Shown: piece by piece, positions 35,387 to 47,899 of the stretch | Numbering within the stretch: the first letter of the stretch is position 1 | Layout of the letters: every line of letters begins with the position of its first letter | Assembly (NCBI GenBank): GCA_040757775.1 | Contig: JBFLWQ010000004.1 | Span: 2,270 to 66,269, forward strand | DNA length: 64,000 bases | Source: Thermodesulfobacteriota bacterium | GTDB lineage: Bacteria > Desulfobacterota > UBA8473 | Direction: 5' to 3' | Position numbers and translations under genes: made by a program | Notes under the pieces: model-generated | What the model was told of the DNA's origin: nothing | What the model saw: the letters and a program-made list of their open reading frames with translations, nothing else | Database searches by the model: none

Positions 35387-35701
35387 ATGTCAAAAGGTTT
35401 TGGAAATATTATGAAACAGGCTAAGATGATGCAGGAAAGGCTTGGAAAGATCCAGGAGGAACTTGCCAATAAGACCGTAGAGGCTTCGGCTGGTGGAGGA
35501 ATGATTACAACTGTGGTCAACGGAAGACAGGAACTGGTCTCCATAAAGATAGACCCTGAGGTTGTCGACCCCAATGATGTGGAGATGCTGCAGGACCTTA
35601 TAGTAGCCGCAGTGACTGAAGGAATAAAGAGGTCGCAGGAGATGATGGCAGAAGAGATGAGCAAGGTCACTGGCGGGATAAAGATTCCCGGCTTAACCTA
35701 A
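35387..35701 (+). CDS. ybaB: YbaB/EbfC nucleoid-associated protein
   Basis: This 104-aa protein dimerises in a tweezer-like shape and binds DNA. Features are MKQAKMMQERLGKIQEELA at the N-terminus, VNGRQELVSIKIDPEVVDP and LQDLIVAAVTEGIKRSQE, the usual YbaB pattern. GGAGG precedes the ATG. It lies between dnaX and recR, its conserved location. Confidence 0.95.
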   Translation: MSKGFGNIMKQAKMMQERLGKIQEELANKTVEASAGGGMITTVVNGRQELVSIKIDPEVVDPNDVEMLQDLIVAAVTEGIKRSQEMMAEEMSKVTGGIKIPGLT

Positions 35702-35703
35702 TT

Positions 35704-35795
35704 TGATGGCTTCGTAAAAAGTCCATCTGTCCGCCTCTGGCGGATTACTGTGCCATCCCAATTTTGACTTTTTACAAGTCCATCTGATTTAATCC
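35704..35795. repeat. Fold-back repeat of the GGCTTCGTAAAAAGTC family
   Basis: GATGGCTTCGTAAAAAGTCCATCTG is mirrored by GACTTTTTACAAGTCCATCTGATTT, with a GTCCGCCTCTGGCGGATTAC hairpin inside. Single arms of the same family occur near 26678 (GAAGTCGTAAAAAGTC) and at 51783 (GACGGCTTTGTAAAAAG). Confidence 0.7.
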
Positions 35796-35820
35796 AGCGT
35801 GAATTTAAAAAGGTGACAGG

Positions 35821-40030
<4,210 letters not shown>

Positions 40031-40075
40031 TATAATCCGTTTTCTTATTCTGTAACTGTATTGGTTGCTTATTAC

Positions 40076-40151
40076 TCCCCGGTAGCTCAACCGGCAGAGC
40101 GGGTGGCTGTTAACCACTAGGTCGTAGGTTCGAATCCTACCCGGGGAGCCA
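40076..40151 (+). tRNA. tRNA-Asn (GTT anticodon)
   Basis: TCCCCGG/CCGGGGA acceptor, discriminator G, encoded CCA, anticodon loop CTGTTAA with GTT at 40109-40111, and T arm AGGTTCGAATCCT. The antisense strand reads as a spurious peptide (RIRTYDLVVNSHPLCRLSYR) often misannotated in databases. Confidence 0.97.
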
Positions 40152-40191
40152 AAATTCAATCCGCTGATCTCGGTGGTTCTGTATTTAACAC

Positions 40192-40223
40192 AAGACCCCA
40201 AAGGATGATCTTCTTGGGGTCTT
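40192..40223 (+). terminator. Hairpin terminator after tRNA-Asn
   Basis: AAGACCCCAA (40192-40201) pairs with TTGGGGTCTT (40214-40223) and is followed by ATCGTTTTC. Confidence 0.7.
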
Positions 40224-40319
40224 ATCGTTTTCACTGTATTTACACCAAGTTACACCACTCCCCTTGTCATCCTGCCTTGAGGGACTTTTAAAAAATTCTA
40301 AGATTTTTTATATTTTTGC

Positions 40320-40347
40320 TTGACAACATAAAATCATATTCTATAGG
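40320..40347 (+). promoter_or_regulatory. Candidate promoter of the RND efflux operon
   Basis: TTGACA (40320-40325) is followed 16 bases later by TATAGG (40342-40347), about 50 bases before the adaptor gene start. No convincing operator palindrome is seen. Confidence 0.5.
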
Positions 40348-40395
40348 GTGAATGGTAACTTAATACGTTCATAATTGAAAATAGGAGATTTTCTT

Positions 40396-41610
40396 ATGCA
40401 AATAAATGGAACTGTCTATAAACCCCCTAAATGGAGTGTATTCCTGATAGCCCTGTTCGGCTGTCTTTTGCTGACCGCTTGCAACCGTCGGCAGCAACCC
40501 CCGCCGCCCCCTGTTGCCGAGGTTGCCACAGTGACTATTGAGCCGCGGCAGGTCGAGCTGACCACCGAACTGCCTGGTCGTACGTCCGCCTACCGCACTG
40601 CGGAAATCAGACCTCAAGTAAGCGGCATCATCCAGAAACGACTGTTTACGGAAGGCACCAATATAAAGACAGGTGAAGTACTATATCTGATCGATCCCGC
40701 GCCCTTTCAGGCAGCGCTTGACAATGCAAGTGCCGCCCTCGGCAGGGCTGAGGCAAATCTGCCTGCCATACGGTTAAGAGCCAAACGCTACAGGGAATTG
40801 TTAGCCGAAAAAGCGGTCAGCCAGCAGGATTACGATGACGTGGCAGCTGCTTTGAAACAGACCGAAGCCGACATCAGGTATTGGAAAGCAACATTGGAGA
40901 CGGCCCGTATCAATATGGCATACACGCATATTACTGCCCCCATCTCCGGACGCATTGGCAGATCCAACGTGAACGAAGGCGCTATCGTAATGGCATATCA
41001 GCCTGTGGCACTGGCAACTATTCAACAACTTGACCCTATTTACGTAGATGTACCCCAATCCACCATCGAACTGCTTCGGTTGAAACGCCGTCTGGAGGAA
41101 GGCAATCTTAGTCAAAATGGGAAAAAGCAAAACAAGGTTCGGATCATCCTGGAAGACGCCACGGCATATCCAATGGAAGGAATTCTTCAGTTCCGGGATG
41201 TAACGGTAGAACCGACCACAGGTTCTGTTATCCTGCGGGTTGTAGTTCCCAACCCAAACACTGTCCTCCTGCCAGGTATGTTCCTACGGACATTAATTAA
41301 GGAAGGCGTCAGTGAACATGCCATTCTGATTCCTCAGCAGGCCGTGTTGCGTGATCCAAAAGGGAATCCGCAGGTTCTGATCATTGATGTTAAAGGTAGA
41401 GTCCAGCAGCGCATGCTCACGATTGATCGCGCCATTGGCGACAAATGGCTCGTTACATCAGGTCTTGCAAAAGGCGATCGGGTTATAATCGAGGGCATCC
41501 AAAAAGTGCGTCCTGGAGCACCCGTGCAGGTTGTTCCTTTTGAAGCCGACTCTTATAAAAGTGGTGCCAAACCTGAAACAGGGCACAGGCAGTCCCGAAA
41601 TCGAAACTGA
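40396..41610 (+). CDS. RND efflux periplasmic adaptor lipoprotein (AcrA/MexA type)
   Basis: This 404-aa membrane-fusion protein starts with a hydrophobic signal and lipobox LLLTAC, so it is anchored in the inner membrane by a lipid. Barrel-sandwich halves (RTAEIRPQVSGIIQKRLFTEG and NMAYTHITAPISGRIGRSNV) flank a helical hairpin (LPAIRLRAKRYRELLAEKAVSQQDYDDV). The beta-barrel and proximal domains follow. ATG at 40396 is chosen because AGGAG lies eight bases before it; the upstream TTG has none. It bridges the RND pump and the outer-membrane channel encoded next. Confidence 0.94.
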   Translation: MQINGTVYKPPKWSVFLIALFGCLLLTACNRRQQPPPPPVAEVATVTIEPRQVELTTELPGRTSAYRTAEIRPQVSGIIQKRLFTEGTNIKTGEVLYLIDPAPFQAALDNASAALGRAEANLPAIRLRAKRYRELLAEKAVSQQDYDDVAAALKQTEADIRYWKATLETARINMAYTHITAPISGRIGRSNVNEGAIVMAYQPVALATIQQLDPIYVDVPQSTIELLRLKRRLEEGNLSQNGKKQNKVRIILEDATAYPMEGILQFRDVTVEPTTGSVILRVVVPNPNTVLLPGMFLRTLIKEGVSEHAILIPQQAVLRDPKGNPQVLIIDVKGRVQQRMLTIDRAIGDKWLVTSGLAKGDRVIIEGIQKVRPGAPVQVVPFEADSYKSGAKPETGHRQSRNRN

Positions 41611-41622
41611 CGGAGGAGTGTG

Positions 41623-44600
41623 ATGTTATCAAAATTTTTTCTGGACCGTCCGGTCTTCGCATGGGTCATCGCCATTATCATAATGGCAGCAGGGGGACTT
41701 GCGATCTACAATCTGCCCGTGTCTCAGTACCCTCCCATCGCTCCCCCGTCGATCTACATTCAGTCCTTTTACCCCGGAGCATCGGCGGAGACAGTGGAAA
41801 ACAGCGTAACCCAGATCATCGAGCAGAAAATGACCGGTCTTGACAGAATGATCTACCTGTCTGCCACCAGTGATTCGGCAGGTGCTTCCCGCGTTGAGTT
41901 GACCTTTGCTCCTGGAACCGATCCGGACCTTGCCTGGGCCAAAGTGCAAAATAAGCTTCAACTTGCCATGGCGAGCCTGCCCGAGGTGGTCCAGCGTCAG
42001 GGCGTCACCGTAGGGAAGGCCACCAGAAACTACCTGATGATCGTGGGACTGATTTCGGAAGACGGCAGCATGGACGGCACTGACTTAAGGGACTATGCCC
42101 AATCCAACCTGGAAAAAGTACTGGCGAGGGTTCCCGGTGTAGGCGAGGTAGAAAACTTCGGGACCCAGTATGCCATGCGCATCTGGCTGAACCCCAGCAA
42201 GCTCACTGATTATCACCTGACAATAGAAGATGTTATAGCGGCACTTCAGATATACAACGTGGAGGTCTCAGCCGGCCAGTTCGGCGGGGCACCGGCAATT
42301 AAAGGTCAACGCCTGAACGCCTCTATCATCGTCCAGAGCATGCTTAAGACCCCTGATGAATTTGCCGCCATTCCCATTCGCGTTAATCCAGACGGTTCTA
42401 TCTTACGGATCAGGGATGTGGGACGAACGGAACTGGGAACCGATTCCTACGACGTCGAAGTCTATCACAACGGTAAATCTTCTGCCGGTATGGCCATCCG
42501 GCAGGCAGCTGGCGCAAATGCTCTGGATACAGCCGATGCAGTCAAAGCGAAAATGAAGGAGATGAGCCGATACTTCCCTCAGGGGATGAAGGTCGTCTAT
42601 CCCTATGACACTACCCCCTTCGTCAAGGTGGCCATCGACGAGGTGGTCAAAACCCTCCTCGAGGCAATATTGCTTGTTTTTCTGGTTATGTGGTTATTCA
42701 TGGGGAATATCCGGGCTACCCTGATCCCGACCATCGCTGTACCGGTAGTAATTCTGGGGACATTCGCCGTGCTTAGTCTATTCGGGTTCTCCATCAATAT
42801 GCTGACTATGTTTGCCATGGTGCTCTCCATCGGTCTTCTGGTGGACGATGCCATCGTTGTAGTCGAAAATGTGGAGAGGATCATGAGCGAGGAAGGGCTT
42901 TCTCCAAGGGAAGCCACCCGCAAAGGCATGGAACAAATCACCAGCGCCCTGATCGGTATTGGGCTTGTGCTCTCGGCAGTGTTCGGTCCGATGGCATTTT
43001 TTGGTGGTTCTACAGGGGTTATCTATCGCCAGTTTTCCGTGACTATTGCATCATCCATGCTGCTTTCGGTGCTGGTGGCTCTCATCCTGACACCCGTTCT
43101 GTGCGCATCTCTCCTAAAACCGGTAGCGGCCGGGCATGAACCGGCACAAAATGCGATTTTCTTCCTTCGCCCCTTTTTCCTTTGGTTTGACCGAATCTTT
43201 TTCCGCTTCAGAGACTTTTATGTAAGGCTGGTCGGACATTCCCTTTCCAGAAAACTGCGCTATGTCTTAGCTTTTGTTCTGATTGTAACAGCGATGGGAT
43301 TCCTTTTCCTGAGGATGCCCACAAGCTACCTCCCGGATGAAGACCAGGGAATCCTGCTCGCCCAGGTCATGTTGCCGACGGGCTCCACCATGGAACAGAC
43401 TCAGAAGGTAGTGGATGAAGTACGGCAATATTTCCAGGAGAACGAAAAAGAGGCAGTGGAATCCTGTATGACAATTTGCGGTTTCGGCTATTCAGGCAGG
43501 GTTCAGACTAACGGCATGGTATTCATCAAACTCAAGGACTGGAAGCTCCGCAACCGTTCTGATTTGAGGGTAAATGCAATTGCGGAACGCGCAATGAAGG
43601 CCTTTTCTCAAATCCGCAAGGCACTGGTATTCGCTTTTCCCCCGCCTTCTGTGATCGAACTGGGCAACGCCACCGGATTTGATTTCCGGCTGCTGGATAG
43701 GGGCGGACTTGGTCACGAAAAGCTGATGCAGGCCCGCAACAAGTTCCTAGGTATGGCGGCACATGACTCCAGATTAACGAAGGTTCGGCCTAACGGTATG
43801 GAAGATGTACCAGAATACCGAATCGATGTGGACTGGGAAAAAGCCGGGGCTCTCGGGGTTCCCATTACCTCCATTCATAACACCATCTCAGCGGCCTTCG
43901 GCAGTGCCTATGTAAATAACTTTATCCAGGGCGGCAGGGTGAAGCGGGTGTTTGTCCAGGCGGACGCTCCCTACCGTATGCTGCCCAAGGACATAGAAAA
44001 GCTCTACGTACGCAATACCTCGGGCAAAATGGTCCCCTTTTCTTCCTTTGCTTCCAGCCACTGGACCAGCGGTTCACCGAGGTTGGAGCGCTACAATGGC
44101 TTTCCATGCATAAATATCTGGGGTGAGCCGGCACTGGGGAAGAGTTCCGGTGAAGCGATGAATGCTATGGAAGAGATCGTTTTAAAAATGCCGCAGGGAA
44201 TCGGCTTCGAGTGGAGCGGTCTATCTTTCCAGCAACGGATGGCAACGTCTCAGGCACCTCTGTTGTATGCCTTTTCCGTTTTCGCGATATTCCTGTGTCT
44301 CGCTGCACTTTATGAGAGCTGGCCTATTCCCCTTTCGATTCTCCTGGCTATGCCTCTGGGGGTCATCGGTGGTGTAATAGCCTCGTCGCTTAGGGGATTA
44401 CCCAATGACGTCTATTTTCAGATCGGGCTCCTGACCACCCTGGGGCTGACAACCAAAAACGCCATCCTGATCGTCCAGTTCGCCAAGGCGAGAGTAGAAG
44501 AAGGAAGGGGGCTAATCGAGGCAACGCTGGAAGGGACAAAATTACGATTCCGCCCGATCATGATGACCTCGCTGGCCTTCGGCTTTGGCGTCCTGCCCCT

Positions 44601-44787
44601 GACATTGAACAAGGGAGCAGGAGCAGGGGCTATGAACGCGATCGGCACCTCCGTACTAGGGGGAATGATCACCGGCACCATTCTGGTTATCCTCTTTGCC
44701 CCGCTCTTCTATGTATTGATTGAAAAGTTATTGGGTAAAAAAAGGAAGGAATATAAACCGGTAAAGACCACCGAGATAAATCCATGA
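41623..44787 (+). CDS. RND multidrug efflux permease (HAE1/AcrB type)
   Basis: This inner-membrane proton-driven exporter has 1054 aa and twelve transmembrane helices. Signatures are FFLDRPVFAWVIAIIIMAAGGLAI at TM1, AMVLSIGLLVDDAIVVVENVERIM at TM4 (proton-relay Asp pair), the pore-domain repeats, and LGLTTKNAILIVQFAK at TM10 (the relay Lys). The length and two large periplasmic loops match AcrB/MexB. GGAGG six bases before the ATG at 41623 decides the start. It is the middle gene of a complete tripartite operon; base composition is more GC-rich than its neighbours, possibly a sign of transfer. Confidence 0.96.
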   Translation: MLSKFFLDRPVFAWVIAIIIMAAGGLAIYNLPVSQYPPIAPPSIYIQSFYPGASAETVENSVTQIIEQKMTGLDRMIYLSATSDSAGASRVELTFAPGTDPDLAWAKVQNKLQLAMASLPEVVQRQGVTVGKATRNYLMIVGLISEDGSMDGTDLRDYAQSNLEKVLARVPGVGEVENFGTQYAMRIWLNPSKLTDYHLTIEDVIAALQIYNVEVSAGQFGGAPAIKGQRLNASIIVQSMLKTPDEFAAIPIRVNPDGSILRIRDVGRTELGTDSYDVEVYHNGKSSAGMAIRQAAGANALDTADAVKAKMKEMSRYFPQGMKVVYPYDTTPFVKVAIDEVVKTLLEAILLVFLVMWLFMGNIRATLIPTIAVPVVILGTFAVLSLFGFSINMLTMFAMVLSIGLLVDDAIVVVENVERIMSEEGLSPREATRKGMEQITSALIGIGLVLSAVFGPMAFFGGSTGVIYRQFSVTIASSMLLSVLVALILTPVLCASLLKPVAAGHEPAQNAIFFLRPFFLWFDRIFFRFRDFYVRLVGHSLSRKLRYVLAFVLIVTAMGFLFLRMPTSYLPDEDQGILLAQVMLPTGSTMEQTQKVVDEVRQYFQENEKEAVESCMTICGFGYSGRVQTNGMVFIKLKDWKLRNRSDLRVNAIAERAMKAFSQIRKALVFAFPPPSVIELGNATGFDFRLLDRGGLGHEKLMQARNKFLGMAAHDSRLTKVRPNGMEDVPEYRIDVDWEKAGALGVPITSIHNTISAAFGSAYVNNFIQGGRVKRVFVQADAPYRMLPKDIEKLYVRNTSGKMVPFSSFASSHWTSGSPRLERYNGFPCINIWGEPALGKSSGEAMNAMEEIVLKMPQGIGFEWSGLSFQQRMATSQAPLLYAFSVFAIFLCLAALYESWPIPLSILLAMPLGVIGGVIASSLRGLPNDVYFQIGLLTTLGLTTKNAILIVQFAKARVEEGRGLIEATLEGTKLRFRPIMMTSLAFGFGVLPLTLNKGAGAGAMNAIGTSVLGGMITGTILVILFAPLFYVLIEKLLGKKRKEYKPVKTTEINP

Positions 44788-44800
44788 GGGGATCAGCAAC

Positions 44801-46237
44801 ATGAACAGACACCTTTTTATTTTAGTGATTGGAATTTATATCTTGCTGACAGGCTGCAATCTGGCACCGAAATACACAAAGCCCGAAGCCCCGATCCCTG
44901 CCGACTGGCCGACCGGTGCGGCGTACCAGAAAACCAAAGCTATGCCCGGCACACTCACGGCAACGAAGATACAATGGCGGGAGTTTTTCAGCGATGAACG
45001 GCTTCAAAAGGTCATCAAGACGGCTCTGAACAATAACCGTGACCTGCAGCTTGCTTCCTTGAATGTGCAGAAAGCACAGGCAATTTACGGTATCCGGCGG
45101 GCAGATCTTTTTCCGGCGTTCAGCACATCTGCAACCGGAAGCAAACAACGCGTACCGGCTGATCTTTCATCCAGTGGACAAGCCAGTATATCAGAACGAT
45201 ATGACGTCAATCTGGGTGTAATTTCATGGGAGGTCGATTTCTTCGGCCGTATCCGTAACCTGAAGGATCGGGCGCTGGAAGAGTTCATGGCAACGAAGCA
45301 GGCACACCGCAGCGCGCAGATCTTATTGGTGTCCGCAGTTGCAAATGCTTACCTGACCCTGGCAGCGGACAGGGAAATCCTCAAACTGGCTGAGTCTACC
45401 CTTGGAACCCAGAAGACTGCTTACAATTTAATTCAACGGCGCTTTGAAGTCGGATTAACGACCGAACTTGATCTTCGCCAGGCTCAGACGAGAGTTGATG
45501 CAGCACGGGTAGACGTCGCCCGCTATACGCAATTGGTGGCGCTGGATGAAAATGCACTGAATCTTTTGGTAGGCTCTTCGGTGCCGGGCAAGCTCTTACC
45601 CCCAGACCTGAACAGCATCAACCCTCCAAAAGAAATTTCTCCAGGCACATCTTCCGAGGTTCTCCTATACCGGCCTGATATTCTGGCAGCAGAACACCAG
45701 CTCAAAGCAGCCAATGCCAACATCGGCGCCGCCCGGGCAGCCTTCTTTCCCCGGATTTCGCTGACAACATCTGTCGGAACTGCGAGCAGCGAGCTATCCG
45801 GGCTCTTCAGCCCCGGTTCGGAAGCATGGGCTTTCTCTCCCAGTATCATTATGCCCATTTTTGACGCCCGGACATGGTCAGCGTTACGGGCAATCAAAGT
45901 GGAAAGAAAAATCGCCCTGGTACAATATGAGAAGGCCATTCAGAATGCCTTCAGGGAAGTGGCAGATACCCTTGCCGTCCGGGGGACGATTGACGAACAG
46001 CTATCGGCACAACAATCTCTGGTCAACGCTGTTGCGAAAACCTACCGCCTCTCCAATGCTCGTTATACCAGGGGAATCGACAGCTACCTGGGAGTACTCG
46101 ATGCACAGCGCTCACTCTATGCGGCACAGCAGGGGCTTATTTCCCTGATCTTTGCCAAACTTGCAAATCAGGTAAGGCTTTATGGGGTATTGGGCGGAGG
46201 CGTTGACCAGCCTATGACAGACCAGGGTGGATTATAA
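44801..46237 (+). CDS. Outer-membrane efflux channel lipoprotein (OprM/NodT type)
   Basis: This 478-aa TolC-like protein has a lipoprotein signal (ILLTGCNLAPKYTKPEAP) and two outer-membrane-factor repeats. Each repeat has long helices (NRDLQLASLNVQKAQAIYGI; RRFEVGLTTELDLRQAQTRVD; and in the second half RYTRGIDSYLGVLDAQRSLY). It forms the trimeric exit duct for the RND pump. It starts 13 bases after the permease gene. Short C-terminus without the long TolC extension. Confidence 0.95.
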   Translation: MNRHLFILVIGIYILLTGCNLAPKYTKPEAPIPADWPTGAAYQKTKAMPGTLTATKIQWREFFSDERLQKVIKTALNNNRDLQLASLNVQKAQAIYGIRRADLFPAFSTSATGSKQRVPADLSSSGQASISERYDVNLGVISWEVDFFGRIRNLKDRALEEFMATKQAHRSAQILLVSAVANAYLTLAADREILKLAESTLGTQKTAYNLIQRRFEVGLTTELDLRQAQTRVDAARVDVARYTQLVALDENALNLLVGSSVPGKLLPPDLNSINPPKEISPGTSSEVLLYRPDILAAEHQLKAANANIGAARAAFFPRISLTTSVGTASSELSGLFSPGSEAWAFSPSIIMPIFDARTWSALRAIKVERKIALVQYEKAIQNAFREVADTLAVRGTIDEQLSAQQSLVNAVAKTYRLSNARYTRGIDSYLGVLDAQRSLYAAQQGLISLIFAKLANQVRLYGVLGGGVDQPMTDQGGL

Positions 46238-46252
46238 ACTCCACTATCCCCT

Positions 46253-46330
46253 TTACTCATACCGCAATGCCTCGATCAGGTCCAGCCGGGCATTATATTT
46301 CCCTCCCATTTTCCGTTGCTGAATTTGCAT
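46253..46330 (-). pseudogene. C-terminal scrap of a MacB/FtsX-type ABC permease
   Basis: The minus strand reads MGGKYNARLDLIEALRYE and stop. (A/R)-x-x-D-P-I-E-A-L-R-Y-E-stop is the usual end of MacB-type ABC transporter permeases. Only 25 codons remain open, with a stop just before them, so the rest of the gene has been lost. It lies between the efflux channel gene and lpxR. Confidence 0.6.
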
Positions 46331-46350
46331 TTACAGATATATTCCTGGAT

Positions 46351-47397
46351 TTAAAACGTGATCGAGACGGAAATCGCTCCGAAATGCTGTTCTTCCTTCT
46401 GGGTATCGAATTCCTTCGTCCGGTAAACGTAGGAATAGGTTATCTTGAAGCGGTAGATGATCATCCCGACTCCACCAATAAAATCGGCTACCAATGGCTT
46501 TTTGTCAACGCTGTGGCTGTCCCGGAAGGTGTTCCCGTCAAGGAAGATGTTCCGGGCTACCGCGTTGCCGTCTACTGCAAAGAAGAGATGGATACCAAAA
46601 CGGCGAAAAAAGCGTGGGTCTCCATCGTTTACGGGAGCGCTGCTATCTGAACCAGGGCGGATGAGATAGGTTCCGAAATCATTCGGGAGGTTCCAGCCTA
46701 AACGCACCTGGCCGCCCAGATTAGCTCCAGTGTAAATATTCCCCATAGCAATTCCCATGTGAGGGATACAGTCGAATCCGAGACTCCCCGCTACTTTGGT
46801 TTGCAACACCTTCCACTTGCGTTCAAAATAAATGTTCAGCACGGGTTCATCGTGGAGCTGATTCTCCCAGCCCTTGGGGTCAACCGAACCGATCCAATTG
46901 TGGACCACTTTCTGGCAATCTTCGGCATAGGAATGCCGGCCGACAATGCCAAGATCGAGTTCGAAGGTATCCATTTGCCGCTGGTTTTTGCTGTGCAGCC
47001 CCAGCCCCAGATATGTAATCCCGGCATAAGGCCGGTCATTCCGAATCAGGTCGCTCCGTTCTTTGTCCTCCGGGGTGTAGATGTTCTGCCCCAAAGAAAG
47101 GGAAACCATACGCTGGCGTTCCGGATCGTTGATAAACGGCATCCGTTCAATTAACCAATACACCCACGACGGCACAATCACAACGTCGTGATAGCTCGAA
47201 ATATCCCGGGAAATCCAAGAGATCTTCGTCCCATGGGTGTAATAGCGGTCATTGTTGTCGGAGGCAAAGAGATCGTTTTCCAGATAAAGGGTGAGAGTAT
47301 CCGACCTCCTCGCTTTTTCGTCTCCGGCAACGGATGGCTGTGACAGGAAGAAAAGTATGAGTATCAAGGCAAGTGCCAGAAACGGTTTTGCCTTCAT
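46351..47397 (-). CDS. LpxR-family outer-membrane lipid A 3'-O-deacylase
   Basis: This 348-aa protein starts with a signal peptide (cut near SVAG) and forms a 12-strand barrel. The family hallmark DTLTLYLENDLFASDNNDRYYTHG contains the catalytic Asn-Asp pair of the type known in Salmonella LpxR. RPYAGITYLGLGLHS and a C-terminal aromatic residue (SITF-end) are typical of outer-membrane barrels. It would remove the 3'-acyloxyacyl group of lipid A. It is on the strand opposite to the efflux operon and is followed by the MacB scrap. Confidence 0.88.
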   Translation of the reverse strand: MKAKPFLALALILILFFLSQPSVAGDEKARRSDTLTLYLENDLFASDNNDRYYTHGTKISWISRDISSYHDVVIVPSWVYWLIERMPFINDPERQRMVSLSLGQNIYTPEDKERSDLIRNDRPYAGITYLGLGLHSKNQRQMDTFELDLGIVGRHSYAEDCQKVVHNWIGSVDPKGWENQLHDEPVLNIYFERKWKVLQTKVAGSLGFDCIPHMGIAMGNIYTGANLGGQVRLGWNLPNDFGTYLIRPGSDSSAPVNDGDPRFFRRFGIHLFFAVDGNAVARNIFLDGNTFRDSHSVDKKPLVADFIGGVGMIIYRFKITYSYVYRTKEFDTQKEEQHFGAISVSITF

Positions 47398-47603
47398 TTC
47401 ATAGTATCCTTCGGTATTTTCACGATTCTCTGTTCCCCCTCTGTTTTTTCTCCTTGCCCCCTAACCCATCTTATTTTTTGCCCTTTCCACTCAAAAGCGA
47501 AGTCTTATCAAATCACCTAAGAGCATCTGAAGGGCTAATCCATAGGTGGTTTTCCCACCTCTTATATCAGTCTGATTAACTTTAGATGAAACTTATACTC
47601 TCT

Positions 47604-47768
47604 CTATTCGATACCAGCCGGGTTCTCTTGTGCCCCATCACGAATTGCACGGATACCTGCCAGCGAGAATCTGACCACATGGTCGGCAAATGCTTTAATA
47701 TCGTCTATCCTCGGGGGATCGTATTTCTCCCCCTCTTTTTCCTTAAAATGCTCATTTGAAAATGTCAA
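47604..47768 (-). pseudogene. Unrecognised coding remnant
   Basis: The minus strand is open from before a TTG at 47768 to TAG at 47604 and reads like real protein (FKEKEGEKYDPPRIDDIKAF, then VVRFSLAGIRAIRDGAQENP). There is no ribosome site. Upstream the frame is disturbed at a run of eight T (47777-47784). It may be the end of a lost regulator or enzyme; I do not recognise the family. The remainder of the 47398-47899 gap holds only a small GGTGG-TTTT-CCACC hairpin near 47545. Confidence 0.4.
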
Positions 47769-47899
47769 GCGATTTTGAAAAAAAATTCTCCTCTACCCTG
47801 GAACCAAGGATAGAGGAGATAATATAAGATATTATACGGATGGAGGTAAAAAAGTCTTCGGAAAAAAGGCAGTCGCAGGAGGGAGGAGGGATGAAGATT

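Noticed and set aside
40192-40260. Integrase attachment remnant after tRNA-Asn
   Set aside because: No duplicated tRNA 3' end or integrase; the segment is explained by a terminator hairpin.
42603-42941. Long minus-strand frames inside the RND permease gene
   Set aside because: Such open antisense frames arise from the GC-rich codon bias of the permease; they lack starts with ribosome sites and family motifs.
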